A stretch of 64,000 bases of DNA from Spirosoma endophyticum (GTDB lineage: Bacteria; Bacteroidota; Bacteroidia; Cytophagales; Spirosomataceae): assembly GCF_900112365.1 (NCBI RefSeq), contig NZ_FOLQ01000013.1:102594-166593 (forward strand), read 5' to 3'. Positions 52,300 to 60,644 of the stretch are shown one piece after another. Under the pieces are notes generated by a model. That model worked only from the letters and a program-made list of their open reading frames with translations, did no database searches and was not told where the DNA came from. Each line of letters begins with the position of its first letter. The first letter of the stretch is position 1. A program made the position numbers and the translations under genes.

Positions 52300-53067
52300 A
52301 TGAAAACGTTGCTTTACGGTAGCCTACTGCTACTAGCCTTGTCGTGTAAAAAGGCTCCAGCTGACATCGTCGATCCTGAGCACGACACCGTGCTGGCCGA
52401 ATACCCAGACTGGTACACGCTCAAAGCGCCAGTGGACAAAGACATTCAAGGGGTGTGGGGCGATCGAGACAAGACCGTACTCATCACCACGGGCTTCGCC
52501 GTATTCCGATCGACCGATCAAGGTCGGCACTGGCAAGAAGTACTGCCCCAACAGTCCATTGGCATATTTGGTATCGTTCAGAATCAGGATACCTTGTTTA
52601 CCATGAGTGGCCTAAACAATCAATCCGCCGGGGATACCTATCAGCAAGTATTGGTTCATGCCAATCAGTACAGTCTGGACGATGGCGTAACTTGGCAGCC
52701 CTATACAAGACGAAATCCACTCCTGAGAGATACGCCTGTTTATGGAGCTGTTGATAAACGTTTACTGATTAATCCTGTTATTACCTCAACGGGCGCTCAA
52801 TACAGGATTAATCGCGTCTTCTTAGATGGTCCTTCAGCTACGAGTGGTCAATTTGAAACGCCTGGCGTGGTTACCTCGGATGGGCGACGGGTTGACCTAC
52901 CTCAACTTCATCAACTCAACAGTCTCTTCTTAGATAGTCAGCAACGACTTTACGTAGCGGGTACTGACGCGGTTTGCGGACGAGGCAAAACGGGTGAGCC
53001 TTTCTCCTTTTGCAACAGTAAACAGGGTCGGGGCGTGGTCTATATTTCCAAGCATCCATTGCCATAG
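52300..53067 (+). CDS. Lipoprotein with BNR/sialidase-type repeats
   Basis: The 255-residue protein has a lipoprotein signal (MKTLLYGSLLLLALSC, Cys16). The body shows the Asp-box-like motifs STDQGRHWQEV and SLDDGVTWQPY, characteristic of beta-propeller repeats in sialidases and photosystem-assembly-like proteins. It is too short for a full six-blade sialidase and lacks visible catalytic residues. It is probably a surface or periplasmic lipoprotein of unknown function, alone in an accessory region. Confidence 0.75.
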   Translation: MKTLLYGSLLLLALSCKKAPADIVDPEHDTVLAEYPDWYTLKAPVDKDIQGVWGDRDKTVLITTGFAVFRSTDQGRHWQEVLPQQSIGIFGIVQNQDTLFTMSGLNNQSAGDTYQQVLVHANQYSLDDGVTWQPYTRRNPLLRDTPVYGAVDKRLLINPVITSTGAQYRINRVFLDGPSATSGQFETPGVVTSDGRRVDLPQLHQLNSLFLDSQQRLYVAGTDAVCGRGKTGEPFSFCNSKQGRGVVYISKHPLP

Positions 53068-53082
53068 CTTATTATAATGCCA

Positions 53083-53210
53083 GTGGCTGTTGCAAAAGTA
53101 ATCGGATGATTCAGTAAGCCGAATATCAACCAATATTTGACTCGTTTGAGATGGGAAACCAATGCCAAAAGGCGCGCAAGTATGCCTGTACCGACTTTTA
53201 CAACAGCCAC
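53083..53210. mobile_element. MITE-like element with 17-bp terminal inverted repeats
   Basis: GTGGCTGTTGCAAAAGT (53083-53099) and ACTTTTACAACAGCCAC (53194-53210) are inverted copies matching at 16 of 17 positions. They bound 128 bp with no coding potential. The ends resemble insertion-sequence termini (GGCTGTTGCAAAA type). No clear target-site duplication was seen. Confidence 0.6.
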
Positions 53211-53298
53211 ACCGATTATGTTACGAAACTTTAAACAGAAAGTGATTGATCACTCGATGAGTCAGTCGGCTTCTTAAACAAGTTTAACTTAGGGGACT

Positions 53299-53754
53299 TT
53301 ACTGATTACGTACATAATCAACTTGATAATCAGATGGTAATTTAGCCACGACCACAAAATTACCACGGCCATCAATTGGAGAGGAATGACTATAGTACTC
53401 CTCACTAACCGTATAAGTTATCTTCTTAGCTGTATCATCTCGCTTTACATCATAAATGTATCGGCTGTTACTCCCTTTGTTTACAGTGGTCAAACCCAGA
53501 ATCTCATACTGAGCGAAATCAAGACTGTCTAAACGGTTTTGGCAACAGTGAGCGAATACCTGTTTGTACTGATTTGCCGTAGAAATTCGGATTCCATCAC
53601 GGCTTAGGTCCTCTCCCTGTTTCTGATCATAAGCGGAATAACTTCTATCCAGAGTACGAAGAACTAATCCCGTCGTTTGATCAGTCCCTTGCTGGCAGTC
53701 AGGTTCTTGACAGGCCCATAAGCTAATGAGTGAAAGTAGATATAGTTTTTTCAT
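53299..53754 (-). CDS. Hypothetical lipoprotein
   Basis: The 151-residue protein starts at ATG 53754 with a lipoprotein signal (MKKLYLLSLISLWAC). The mature part is Cys-containing near its start (QEPDCQQG), has CCQNR in the middle and ends in a beta-rich region (YIYDVKRDDTAKKITYTVSEEYY). No family was recognised. The frame runs upstream for 21 more codons, but those lack signal-peptide character. Confidence 0.7.
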   Translation of the reverse strand: MKKLYLLSLISLWACQEPDCQQGTDQTTGLVLRTLDRSYSAYDQKQGEDLSRDGIRISTANQYKQVFAHCCQNRLDSLDFAQYEILGLTTVNKGSNSRYIYDVKRDDTAKKITYTVSEEYYSHSSPIDGRGNFVVVAKLPSDYQVDYVRNQ

Positions 53755-54180
53755 AGCTATGTTGACTCTTTTGAATGCAAAAAGGTTGCAACATTCTAAA
53801 CTATTATATAAGGGCAATTATGTGAAGTTAGGATATCCTATCCTCTATATAACGTTTCTTGAACTGTGGCTTGAGGTTGGCCTACGTAGTATTCAAGAAA
53901 CCAACCAATACTTTTTTTAGATAAATCGTAACTACTATGTAATGCTTCGATGAACGAATTTATCTCCTCATTGACTCCTGTCGTGACGTATAAGCAAATA
54001 GACGTTTCAGGCTCCCCTATTAATGATGTGCTTGATTAGCTCACGCATTTCTTTACTTTCAGCAACATAGTGGCTTTCTATCCCTCTACATGGACGTGAT
54101 TTGTTAGCATGTGTAAGAGGGTAAAGGCGCGCAAAATCTGTTGTGTAAGTGATTTATTTACGTTAAACCAATGGTCAGTT
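53755..54180. other. Intergenic region with an interlocked inverted repeat
   Basis: No convincing gene is present. GTTTCTTGAA (53854-53863) and TTCAAGAAAC (53892-53901) form a 10-bp dyad interlocked with GGTTGG/CCAACC and followed by a run of seven T. This could be a terminator remnant. The rest shows nothing notable. Confidence 0.4.
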
Positions 54181-54408
54181 TTAGCTTATCAGCCATGTCA
54201 TTATTAAGCCAGCTGCTACCGCCACACTGGTTGTCAGCCAGCCTAAAGCCCTTGATCGAATCCAACCACTTAATCCTAAGCTAACTACCGGGCTGGTTTC
54301 ATCGCCCCATTTTCGGGCTGCTGCCTGAGCTACGTCATACAGATAACCCGTGATTGTAAATAAATAGAATTCTACGTGATGGTCGGTCAGCCCTTCGGAT
54401 GACATCAT
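54181..54408 (-). CDS. Possible small tail-anchored membrane protein
   Basis: A 75-codon frame encodes a soluble first half and one C-terminal hydrophobic helix (GWLTTSVAVAAGLIMTWLIS). No family was recognised, and it stands alone in a poorly coding stretch, so it may be spurious. Confidence 0.3.
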   Translation of the reverse strand: MMSSEGLTDHHVEFYLFTITGYLYDVAQAAARKWGDETSPVVSLGLSGWIRSRALGWLTTSVAVAAGLIMTWLIS

Positions 54409-54514
54409 CGCGTTTATCTACTCCAGGGGAATTTCAGGCTCCATCATGAGGGGGCTAGTTTGTCTGAATAGCTATTCCGGCCGTAATTCTACGCGGTGAA
54501 GTCATCAAACCCTT

Positions 54515-54631
54515 ATGGTTACTTTTTTCAACGGTACAGACCGGCTCAACCTGCTACCTCTACCCGCTACCACCGACTTTCCCCTTGTAATTACCGACTG
54601 GGTTAATAACTTCACCGGCAGTTCCTCTTAA
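54515..54631 (+). CDS. Possible 38-residue peptide or gene remnant
   Basis: ATG 54515 to TAA 54631 encodes a peptide beginning MVTFFNGTDRLNLLPLPATT, with a protein-like composition. It lies 12 bp before the CheB-like gene. It may be a remnant or a leader peptide; evidence is weak. Confidence 0.2.
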   Translation: MVTFFNGTDRLNLLPLPATTDFPLVITDWVNNFTGSSS

Positions 54632-54643
54632 AAGTCGGTTTCT

Positions 54644-55234
54644 ATGATCAATGAAAGTAAATTTTATGTAGTTGCGGTCGGATTATCGGCCGGGGGTTTT
54701 GAGCCTCTATGGGACTTCTTTTCCGAGATACCCGGTGACTGTGGCGCTGCTTTTATTGTCATTCAACATTTGAATCGAGACCATCAAAGCATTGCCGATA
54801 GACTCTTAGCTAAACACACCAGCATGGCGGTCGAATGGGCAACCAATCAACAACTGGTGAAACCTAATTGTATCTATATGCTGCCAATCAATAAAACGAT
54901 GACCATCGAAGACGGCTATCTTTACTTACAGGACAGACGGCGAGAGGATAAATCGAATTGGGCGGTTGATATATTCTTCCGTTCCCTGGCTAAAGGAGAA
55001 AAAGCCGCAGCCATTGGCATTGTCTTATCAGGGGCGGGTTCAGATGGAACCTTAGGGGCCATTGGTATTTACGACGAAGGGGGCACGGTGATGGTGCAAG
55101 ACCCCCAAACGGCTACTTTTACGAGTATGCCCGACTCGGCTATTTTAAAAGATCACCCCCAGGAGATTTTAGCGCCTAAACGCCTGGCGCATGCCCTACT
55201 GGAGTTTATGGCCGCTCATAGCTTGCCCGCCTAG
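54644..55234 (+). CDS. Stand-alone CheB-type methylesterase domain protein
   Basis: The 196-residue protein is a CheB catalytic domain without a receiver. The catalytic triad is visible: Ser15 in GLSAGG, His42 in VIQHLNRDHQ and Asp134 in LSGAGSDGT. CheB removes methyl groups from, or deamidates, chemoreceptor glutamates. No CheR, receptor or kinase gene is nearby. Free CheB domains in gliding Bacteroidota often belong to CheB/CheR-PAS hybrid systems, so the role need not be chemotaxis. Confidence 0.88.
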   Translation: MINESKFYVVAVGLSAGGFEPLWDFFSEIPGDCGAAFIVIQHLNRDHQSIADRLLAKHTSMAVEWATNQQLVKPNCIYMLPINKTMTIEDGYLYLQDRRREDKSNWAVDIFFRSLAKGEKAAAIGIVLSGAGSDGTLGAIGIYDEGGTVMVQDPQTATFTSMPDSAILKDHPQEILAPKRLAHALLEFMAAHSLPA

Positions 55235-55377
55235 ACTCGTGGCCATCGGACACCAAAAAATCGATCTGGCTTCCGCCTATCCAAAGAGGAGTAGTCTTTG
55301 GGCTGAGTGTCGATCAATCTTACAACGATAGTAGGTTGAAGAGAATCCTGTCTGTATTGAACTACTAACGTTCATTC

Positions 55378-55755
55378 ATGGCCATGAGAACTACGTCGCT
55401 ATTTGTCGCCTTGGTTAGTATCGTTTTATCGAGTTGCTCCCCCAAAGAACCCTTGCCGGAGGTCTGGTCACAGAGCTGTGTGCAACTGGCGCCGTATCAG
55501 GGTATATATAGGCTAACCGGTATGTGCTGTTCGACCCTGGATGTACCAAGGATTGACGTCCAAAGTGATCTTACGTTTTCCACGGTGGGCAATTTATATA
55601 CTAACCGTTTCGCTGATACGGCGGGAAGACCAATCCTGGTTACGGGTAATCTATCACCGGATAGAAGTACGTTAACGATCCATTATTTAACCCAATCCTA
55701 TACGCTTAAACCGGGGTATGCTACAGCCTCCTGCTATTGCGTCTGTCAGTATTGA
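55378..55755 (+). CDS. Cys-rich hypothetical lipoprotein
   Basis: The 125-residue protein has a lipoprotein signal (LVSIVLSSC). The mature part has paired cysteines (GMCCSTL; SCYCVCQY at the very end) and beta-type sequence. No family was recognised. ATG 55378 is used; ATG 55384 is possible. Confidence 0.65.
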   Translation: MAMRTTSLFVALVSIVLSSCSPKEPLPEVWSQSCVQLAPYQGIYRLTGMCCSTLDVPRIDVQSDLTFSTVGNLYTNRFADTAGRPILVTGNLSPDRSTLTIHYLTQSYTLKPGYATASCYCVCQY

Positions 55756-56134
55756 CACTCACTAAGTAAAATTGCGAGGGATTCTTGGGTTACCTCTTTA
55801 ACAGGATCGTATATCCCTCAAGCAATCAAGGGCGAAACACCTTTTTTTGTATTCTTCTTGAGCACATCTATGCTAATAGACCTACATAGTATTTATTGCC
55901 ATCCGTTTACCCCAAGATAATTTGTTGAATTGTGTAAGTGATAAGGTTTGTTTGCAAAGAAAGATAAGGCCCTGACTGATAAATTATATAATGCTGTAAA
56001 TTCGAATGTATTTTAATTCTTTTTGATCACTATCTGTACCTCAGCCAACAATGAACTAATGTATATTGTTGATAATCAGATATGTAATATCATTTCAACT
56101 TCTTGTTACTCTCAATTGTACACTAAAAGCAGGC
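55756..56134. other. Intergenic region, no gene seen
   Basis: These 379 bp lie between the Cys-rich lipoprotein and the small HExxH protein. The sequence is AT-rich, without an inverted repeat or frame worth reporting. Confidence 0.4.
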
Positions 56135-56458
56135 ATGTTTATCGTCCAGATTTCTTCACTTGGCCCCAACGGTATGGCTCTGTTTCCGTTCATTTTGGTA
56201 CGGCAACCCAATCCAGGTCCTACCTTACTTAACCACGAGCGGATTCATCTGAGGCAACAACTTGAATTGGGCATTTTGCTGTTTTATCTCTGGTATGTCA
56301 TTGAATACGGCATTCGACGGGTTCAATACCGCAACCATTATTTGGCTTACCGAAATATCTCGTTTGAACGCGAAGCCTTCGCCAATGATCAGAACCTAAC
56401 CTATTTAAAAAACCGATCTTTCTGGCAATTCTGGCGATACGTAACGAGTGAAAAATGA
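56135..56458 (+). CDS. Small HExxH-motif protein
   Basis: The 107-residue protein contains NHERIHLRQQLEL (His34, Glu35, His38), a zincin-type HExxH, followed by a hydrophobic helix (GILLFYLWYVIEYGIRR) and a second conserved-looking stretch AYRNISFEREAFAND whose Glu could be a third ligand. The order HExxH, helix, E-x-E resembles minimal membrane metallopeptidases, but the protein is very small. ATG 56135 is chosen over an upstream TTG. Confidence 0.6.
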   Translation: MFIVQISSLGPNGMALFPFILVRQPNPGPTLLNHERIHLRQQLELGILLFYLWYVIEYGIRRVQYRNHYLAYRNISFEREAFANDQNLTYLKNRSFWQFWRYVTSEK

Positions 56459-56467
56459 AGCGTATAG

Positions 56468-56505
56468 AATGAAGAATATATGCGCTCCGTAATATATTCT
56501 TCATT
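56468..56505. repeat. Dyad between convergent HExxH and antiporter genes
   Basis: AATGAAGAATATAT (56468-56481) is exactly complementary to ATATATTCTTCATT (56492-56505). It fills the 49-bp gap and shares the GAATGAAGAAT word type with the dyad at 6668. Confidence 0.7.
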
Positions 56506-56507
56506 TT

Positions 56508-57689
56508 TCACTCTAAACTTTTCACTGATTTATCGCCTAACGCACTCACCATCATCACCACCGACGACAGCACCACGACTAATATGGGGATGCCCTCCCG
56601 AAAGCCAAGTAAGCGCAAATCTTCGGGAATATTCAGATAAAGCAGGATGGTAATCAGGCCCCGCGGAGCAATCCAGAGTAACGATCCCGGAATGCCCCGA
56701 TACGTCAGCCGCAGCGTTACCCATCGCCAGCCGATAATAACGATGATAAACAAAATACTCACAATCAGGGCATCTGTATCCAGTAGCGTGCGGGGAACGG
56801 CCGCATAGCCAAGAATCAGGAAAAAGAACGTACGCACGACAAAGGCACCTTCGGCCGTCAGGTTTTTCAGTTGATCCAACTCCTTTTCGAATAAATCGTT
56901 TTTCAGAATCCGACTTAACCGACCTCGAATAACGAGTTCCGTGTTGTTCAGAAACAGCCCAAAGATCAGAATCAACAGCAGTGAGGACAAGTGATTTATT
57001 TCGGCAAGGGCATATACCAGGAATAAAACCGAAATAATAGGCAGAAATTTGATGCGATGGTTAATACGTCCAATCAAATACAAGAGCAAGAAACAGCAGG
57101 CCAGCGAAATAATAGCCATAGCGAGCGTATCGCGGGTGAACGACCAAATCGCACCTAGTATAGAATTTCTACTCAGTAACAGGAAGTTATAGGCCATAAC
57201 GCCTAAAATGCTGGCAAATGCCGACTCATATACGGCAAATTCCTGTTGCCCTGACGATAGATTCAATATACCTGGAATGGTTACCGCGCTGCTAACAATT
57301 GAGAAAGGCAAGGCCGCAATCAGGCAATGATAGAACGAGTCATTCAGCAGGAAATACAGCATGCCGGCCATAATCAGGGTTCCCCCAATGATAGACAGCA
57401 AAGACGCTACCAGCGTCCGCCGAAGAACACTCAGGTGATCGACCTGGAGTTCCAAATCCAGGCCACCTTCCAGCACAATCAGAATCAGCCCCAACGTACC
57501 AAGCGTGGGCAGAATGGAATTGACATAAGGTACCTGGACATTGAAGTACTCGGTTGCCTGCCTTGTTAGTATACCCAGTATCAACAGCAGCAAAACGGAA
57601 GGCGTTTTAAATCGGCTGCTGAACAGGTCGAAGGCATAGGAAATCAACACCGACAAGCTCAGAACTATGATCAGAATTGATGAATCCAT
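56508..57689 (-). CDS. Cation/proton antiporter (CPA family)
   Basis: This 393-residue protein of about 12 helices has typical CPA1 features: TPSVLLLLILGIL, GLILIVLEGGLDLEL, the unwound helix region PFSIVSSAVTIPGIL and the late ALIVSILFIIVIIGWRW and WIAPRGLITILLYL segments. It lacks the C-terminal TrkA/RCK domain of many Kef-type proteins. Ion specificity (Na+ or K+) is undecided. Confidence 0.88.
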   Translation of the reverse strand: MDSSILIIVLSLSVLISYAFDLFSSRFKTPSVLLLLILGILTRQATEYFNVQVPYVNSILPTLGTLGLILIVLEGGLDLELQVDHLSVLRRTLVASLLSIIGGTLIMAGMLYFLLNDSFYHCLIAALPFSIVSSAVTIPGILNLSSGQQEFAVYESAFASILGVMAYNFLLLSRNSILGAIWSFTRDTLAMAIISLACCFLLLYLIGRINHRIKFLPIISVLFLVYALAEINHLSSLLLILIFGLFLNNTELVIRGRLSRILKNDLFEKELDQLKNLTAEGAFVVRTFFFLILGYAAVPRTLLDTDALIVSILFIIVIIGWRWVTLRLTYRGIPGSLLWIAPRGLITILLYLNIPEDLRLLGFREGIPILVVVLSSVVMMVSALGDKSVKSLE

Positions 57690-57709
57690 GCGGGTAAGTC
57701 GTCAGTCGG

Positions 57710-57760
57710 TAGGCGCTGGTCATCAGTAGCTGTTTTCTATTGACTGATGATCAGCGCCTA
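57710..57760. repeat. Dyad between antiporter gene and beta-propeller lipoprotein gene
   Basis: TAGGCGCTGGTCATCAGT (57710-57727) pairs with ACTGATGATCAGCGCCTA (57743-57760) at 17 of 18 positions. AAGTC/GACTT blocks flank both arms. It lies between two minus-strand genes. Confidence 0.7.
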
Positions 57761-57765
57761 ATGAC

Positions 57766-58653
57766 TTATTTTCTGGCGTAATAAAGTAGATCGACCGACG
57801 TAGCACTCGCGCGTTCACTGATCGTAAAAAATCCTTTGCTGTCTTTGTCGAAACAAATGGCTTCGCCCTGTGGCTCCAGGCGGGTAACCAATTGACGGCT
57901 GGTTCCCCGCTGAAGCGCATCGGCTACGGACTGACCGGCGCTACGTTTCCAATAAAATACCTGCGTGTAGGTACGTACCAGAATTTCGCTGCCGTCGGGC
58001 GAGATGGCAGCTCCCGTTACGTAGTTGGGCAGTCCGCCCCCCCCAAAAGAGGGTAATTCACCAAAGGCTTCAGCAACGGTAACTTCATTGATATTTTGGG
58101 GGTAGGCTAGCCGGTACAGATGCACCTTTGCTTCCCGTTTCGAGATAATGTAGATGTCTTTCGTCTGGGGTTCAACAAACATAGCTTCGGCATCACGGGG
58201 CCCATCGGGGTAGCGAAAATTGATACGTTCAACCTGCGTAATGGGCGTTTGCAGATTAGCGGGTTCGGGTAGTCGATAAATCTGGCAAAGGGGATAATCG
58301 GCATTGTTATCGCCAATCTCGCCAATGTAAATATAATTGATACCATCCTGCGGACCCGGCCCGATGGCTAACTCCTCCCAATCACGGTTGGTGACGCTAG
58401 GCACACTGATTTTGCCCTTTACTTTGCCATCATAGCCCAAAAGTGCCAGCTCAGCTGGACTACCGCTGTCCTGTTCGATCCATACATTGCCTGGTTGACT
58501 ACGGCTGTCGGCCATTCCCGATGCTTCGTCAATGCTCCCCGGCGCTACGGAGGCAGCAGTTGGGGTTGACGAGAATTGAGCATCGCCACCGGCAAGTTCC
58601 AGTTTGCAAGAGGCCGTAACCAGCAAACCAAGTAGTATAATAACTAGTCGCAT
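57766..58653 (-). CDS. Beta-propeller lipoprotein of unknown function
   Basis: The 295-residue protein starts at ATG 58653 with a lipoprotein signal (LVIILLGLLVTASC). The body alternates blade-like strands with motifs such as EASGMADSRSQPGNVWIEQDSG, DWEELAIGPGP and EAMFVEPQTKDIYIISKRE, seen in Bacteroidota beta-propeller proteins with SdiA-regulated/phytase-like repeats. The frame extends 27 codons further upstream, but these do not form a signal peptide. Confidence 0.75.
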   Translation of the reverse strand: MRLVIILLGLLVTASCKLELAGGDAQFSSTPTAASVAPGSIDEASGMADSRSQPGNVWIEQDSGSPAELALLGYDGKVKGKISVPSVTNRDWEELAIGPGPQDGINYIYIGEIGDNNADYPLCQIYRLPEPANLQTPITQVERINFRYPDGPRDAEAMFVEPQTKDIYIISKREAKVHLYRLAYPQNINEVTVAEAFGELPSFGGGGLPNYVTGAAISPDGSEILVRTYTQVFYWKRSAGQSVADALQRGTSRQLVTRLEPQGEAICFDKDSKGFFTISERASATSVDLLYYARK

Positions 58654-59253
58654 GAGCGCGTTCAGGGTTGATTCTGTGTCAAAGTAACGAAACAGCTTCC
58701 GAAATAGTAAACTAACCAGCAATAAAGCATTCATCTACTTAGCGAACGCAGTAAGCCTGGCCAACTCATACACAGTGCGCGCTTAGCTGGTACGAGCATC
58801 ATTGTGTGAAAGATAATTTCACACTCTTGGGACAGGGCAGCCCGACTAAAACACAAATAATTGAATTTACTACGTAGGTTATAGCTTATAAATCAAGCAT
58901 TTCGTAGATTGCTCTCCCGAAAACTACCTCCTTATCTCCTTATAAATCAATCTATATATGAAGAATTTTACCTCTGTCATACATCTGCTTTTATAGCCAG
59001 CAGGCAGCTATCTTTTTCTTTCCATTTACTCCAGCCAATAAGAACTCTCTTCTTTTTTCATTGGTGCAACCCGTTCAGTTGCCTCTATGGCTTCTTTCTG
59101 TTAGGCTGGAAATAAAGCTGTGAGATTTTTATCGGTACTCCGCGCTGGCAAGCGAAGCTCAATAGAATGACCTGGCACATTTAGAATTGTGCCAACCTGT
59201 TTAATTATTTATCTCTTTTAACCAATTCCTTATCCTTTAACCATCTCAATCTC
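58654..59253. other. 600-bp intergenic region between divergent lipoprotein and hydrolase genes
   Basis: No convincing gene was found; the longest frame (58909-59115) has implausible composition. TGGCACA (59173-59179) and TGTGCCA (59188-59194) form a 7-bp dyad 60 bp upstream of the hydrolase ATG. The palindrome-like TACTACGTAGG lies near 58869. Confidence 0.45.
59173..59194. promoter_or_regulatory. TGGCACA-N8-TGTGCCA inverted repeat upstream of the lipase-like gene
   Basis: A perfect 7-bp inverted repeat with 8-bp spacer lies 60 bp before the ATG, where an operator or activator site would be expected. Identity of the regulator is unknown. Confidence 0.4.
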
Positions 59254-60459
59254 ATGAAGTCGCTCAGAACAGTCCGCTTCTGGTATCCCGTATGCATCGC
59301 GTTGTTTATGTCTTTCGCCTTGGGGAGTTGTATGAATATCCTGCAGGAAGATCATCCCGCCACCAGCTATTTAGTAAGCAGTACAAAAGTGGGTAATGAT
59401 ATTCCGCTACAACAATTACAAGCGATCGTAAGCCAGACAAACCCGACTTATCTAGGCCTGCTAAAGTATGGGATAACGGCCTACAAGCTGGTCTATAGAA
59501 CGAAAAACTGGGATGGGACAACCATCAATGCGTCGGGCTTGCTGATCGTACCCGCCACTACAAATTCAGTCCCCGTGATCGGTCAGCAACACGGCACCAT
59601 CTTTACGGACGCCGAAGCCCCCTCCTATTTTGGGCCCGCCAGCGAAGCCTTCCAGTTCTCGTCCATCTTTGCGTCTAATGGCTATATCCTGGCCTGCCCG
59701 GATTACATTGGCTTCGGAGAATCCAAAAACGTGATTCATACCTATGAGCACCGGGCTAGCCAGGCCCAGACCAGTCTCGACATGCTACGGGCGGCCCGGG
59801 AATATATTAAAGCAAATTCGGCCATTAAATGGGATTCGCGCTTGTATCTGGCGGGCTATTCGGAAGGCGGTTATGCGACTATGGCTCTCTACAAGAAAAT
59901 GCAGGAAGAAGTACCCACAGAATTTAACCTGAAGGCGGTATCCACGGGAGCGGGAGCTTATGACAAAACCAATTTCACCAAAGCCGTCGTAGGGCTGCCT
60001 TCTGCCGGAAATCCCAATTGGAACCGGGCCTTTCTCTGGGTACTGTTCACGTATAATACAATCTATAGCGACTTACGTCGACCCATGGACTATTATTTTG
60101 TGGAGCCCTACCTGACGGATGTCAAGACGAATGGGCTGGCCGCCAACCTGAACGTTAGCATTGATCAGACCTTTACGACTGCGTTCAAACAGGGCGTTTT
60201 GCTGGGTACGGATAAAGCGTTTCTGGCTGCATTGGCCGACAATGACATCTATAACTGGAAACCGCTGATTCCCCTTCTGTTAACGCATGGTGATGCAGAC
60301 CAGCAGGTATACCCCCTGAATACCGCCAGCGCTTTTGCGGCTATGACGGCTCAAGGCTCCCAGGTGGTTATCCCAAATATTGTGCCCGGCAAGACTCACG
60401 TTGAAACGATTCCGTATTGGTTGGATGCTACGTATGCGTTGTTTCAAAAGTTTCAATAA
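59254..60459 (+). CDS. Lipoprotein alpha/beta hydrolase (secretory lipase-like)
   Basis: The 401-residue protein has a lipoprotein signal ending at Cys26 (SFALGSC). The hydrolase fold has the nucleophile elbow GYSEGG (Ser203), THGDADQQV with the acid Asp, and a terminal GKTHVET with the catalytic His. Its length and the ACPDYIGFGES segment fit the secretory lipase/prolyl-oligopeptidase-like group. Ester substrates are likely, outside the cytoplasm. Two large hairpins follow the stop codon. Confidence 0.88.
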   Translation: MKSLRTVRFWYPVCIALFMSFALGSCMNILQEDHPATSYLVSSTKVGNDIPLQQLQAIVSQTNPTYLGLLKYGITAYKLVYRTKNWDGTTINASGLLIVPATTNSVPVIGQQHGTIFTDAEAPSYFGPASEAFQFSSIFASNGYILACPDYIGFGESKNVIHTYEHRASQAQTSLDMLRAAREYIKANSAIKWDSRLYLAGYSEGGYATMALYKKMQEEVPTEFNLKAVSTGAGAYDKTNFTKAVVGLPSAGNPNWNRAFLWVLFTYNTIYSDLRRPMDYYFVEPYLTDVKTNGLAANLNVSIDQTFTTAFKQGVLLGTDKAFLAALADNDIYNWKPLIPLLLTHGDADQQVYPLNTASAFAAMTAQGSQVVIPNIVPGKTHVETIPYWLDATYALFQKFQ

Positions 60460-60465
60460 GTGTAA

Positions 60466-60531
60466 GCCTTTCGGAGCTTTGACACGGTTTTCCAGGCAGC
60501 TCGGTTAAACCCTGGCAAAGCTCCGAAAGGC
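60466..60531. terminator. Two-tier hairpin behind the lipase-like gene
   Basis: GCCTTTCGGAGCTTTG (60466-60481) is perfectly complementary to CAAAGCTCCGAAAGGC (60516-60531), and an inner CCAGG/CCTGG stem (60492-60496, 60511-60515) abuts it. It begins 6 bp after the stop. Confidence 0.75.
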
Positions 60532-60544
60532 CTAAATTGACTAA

Positions 60545-60608
60545 AATCGATGGGGTCTTGTCAGCACTATCAGCACCTGCTGGTTTTTCTGACAAGACCC
60601 CATCGATT
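60545..60608. repeat. 20-bp perfect inverted repeat with 24-nt loop
   Basis: AATCGATGGGGTCTTGTCAG (60545-60564) is exactly complementary to CTGACAAGACCCCATCGATT (60589-60608); the loop holds a small CAGC/GCTG pair. It is the second of two hairpins between convergent genes and could serve the histidine kinase transcript. Confidence 0.8.
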
Positions 60609-60644
60609 ACCTATAAAGCAAGGCAACCTCCCGACGGCTTTTCA

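Noticed and set aside
58909..59115. 68-codon frame in the gap before the lipase-like gene
   Set aside because: Aromatic- and Leu-rich composition without a signal or domain; likely chance.
59173..59194. Sigma-54 promoter (TGGCAC followed by TTGT)
   Set aside because: The spacing between the two blocks is too long for a -24/-12 promoter, and the sequence is better explained as a symmetric TGGCACA-N8-TGTGCCA repeat.
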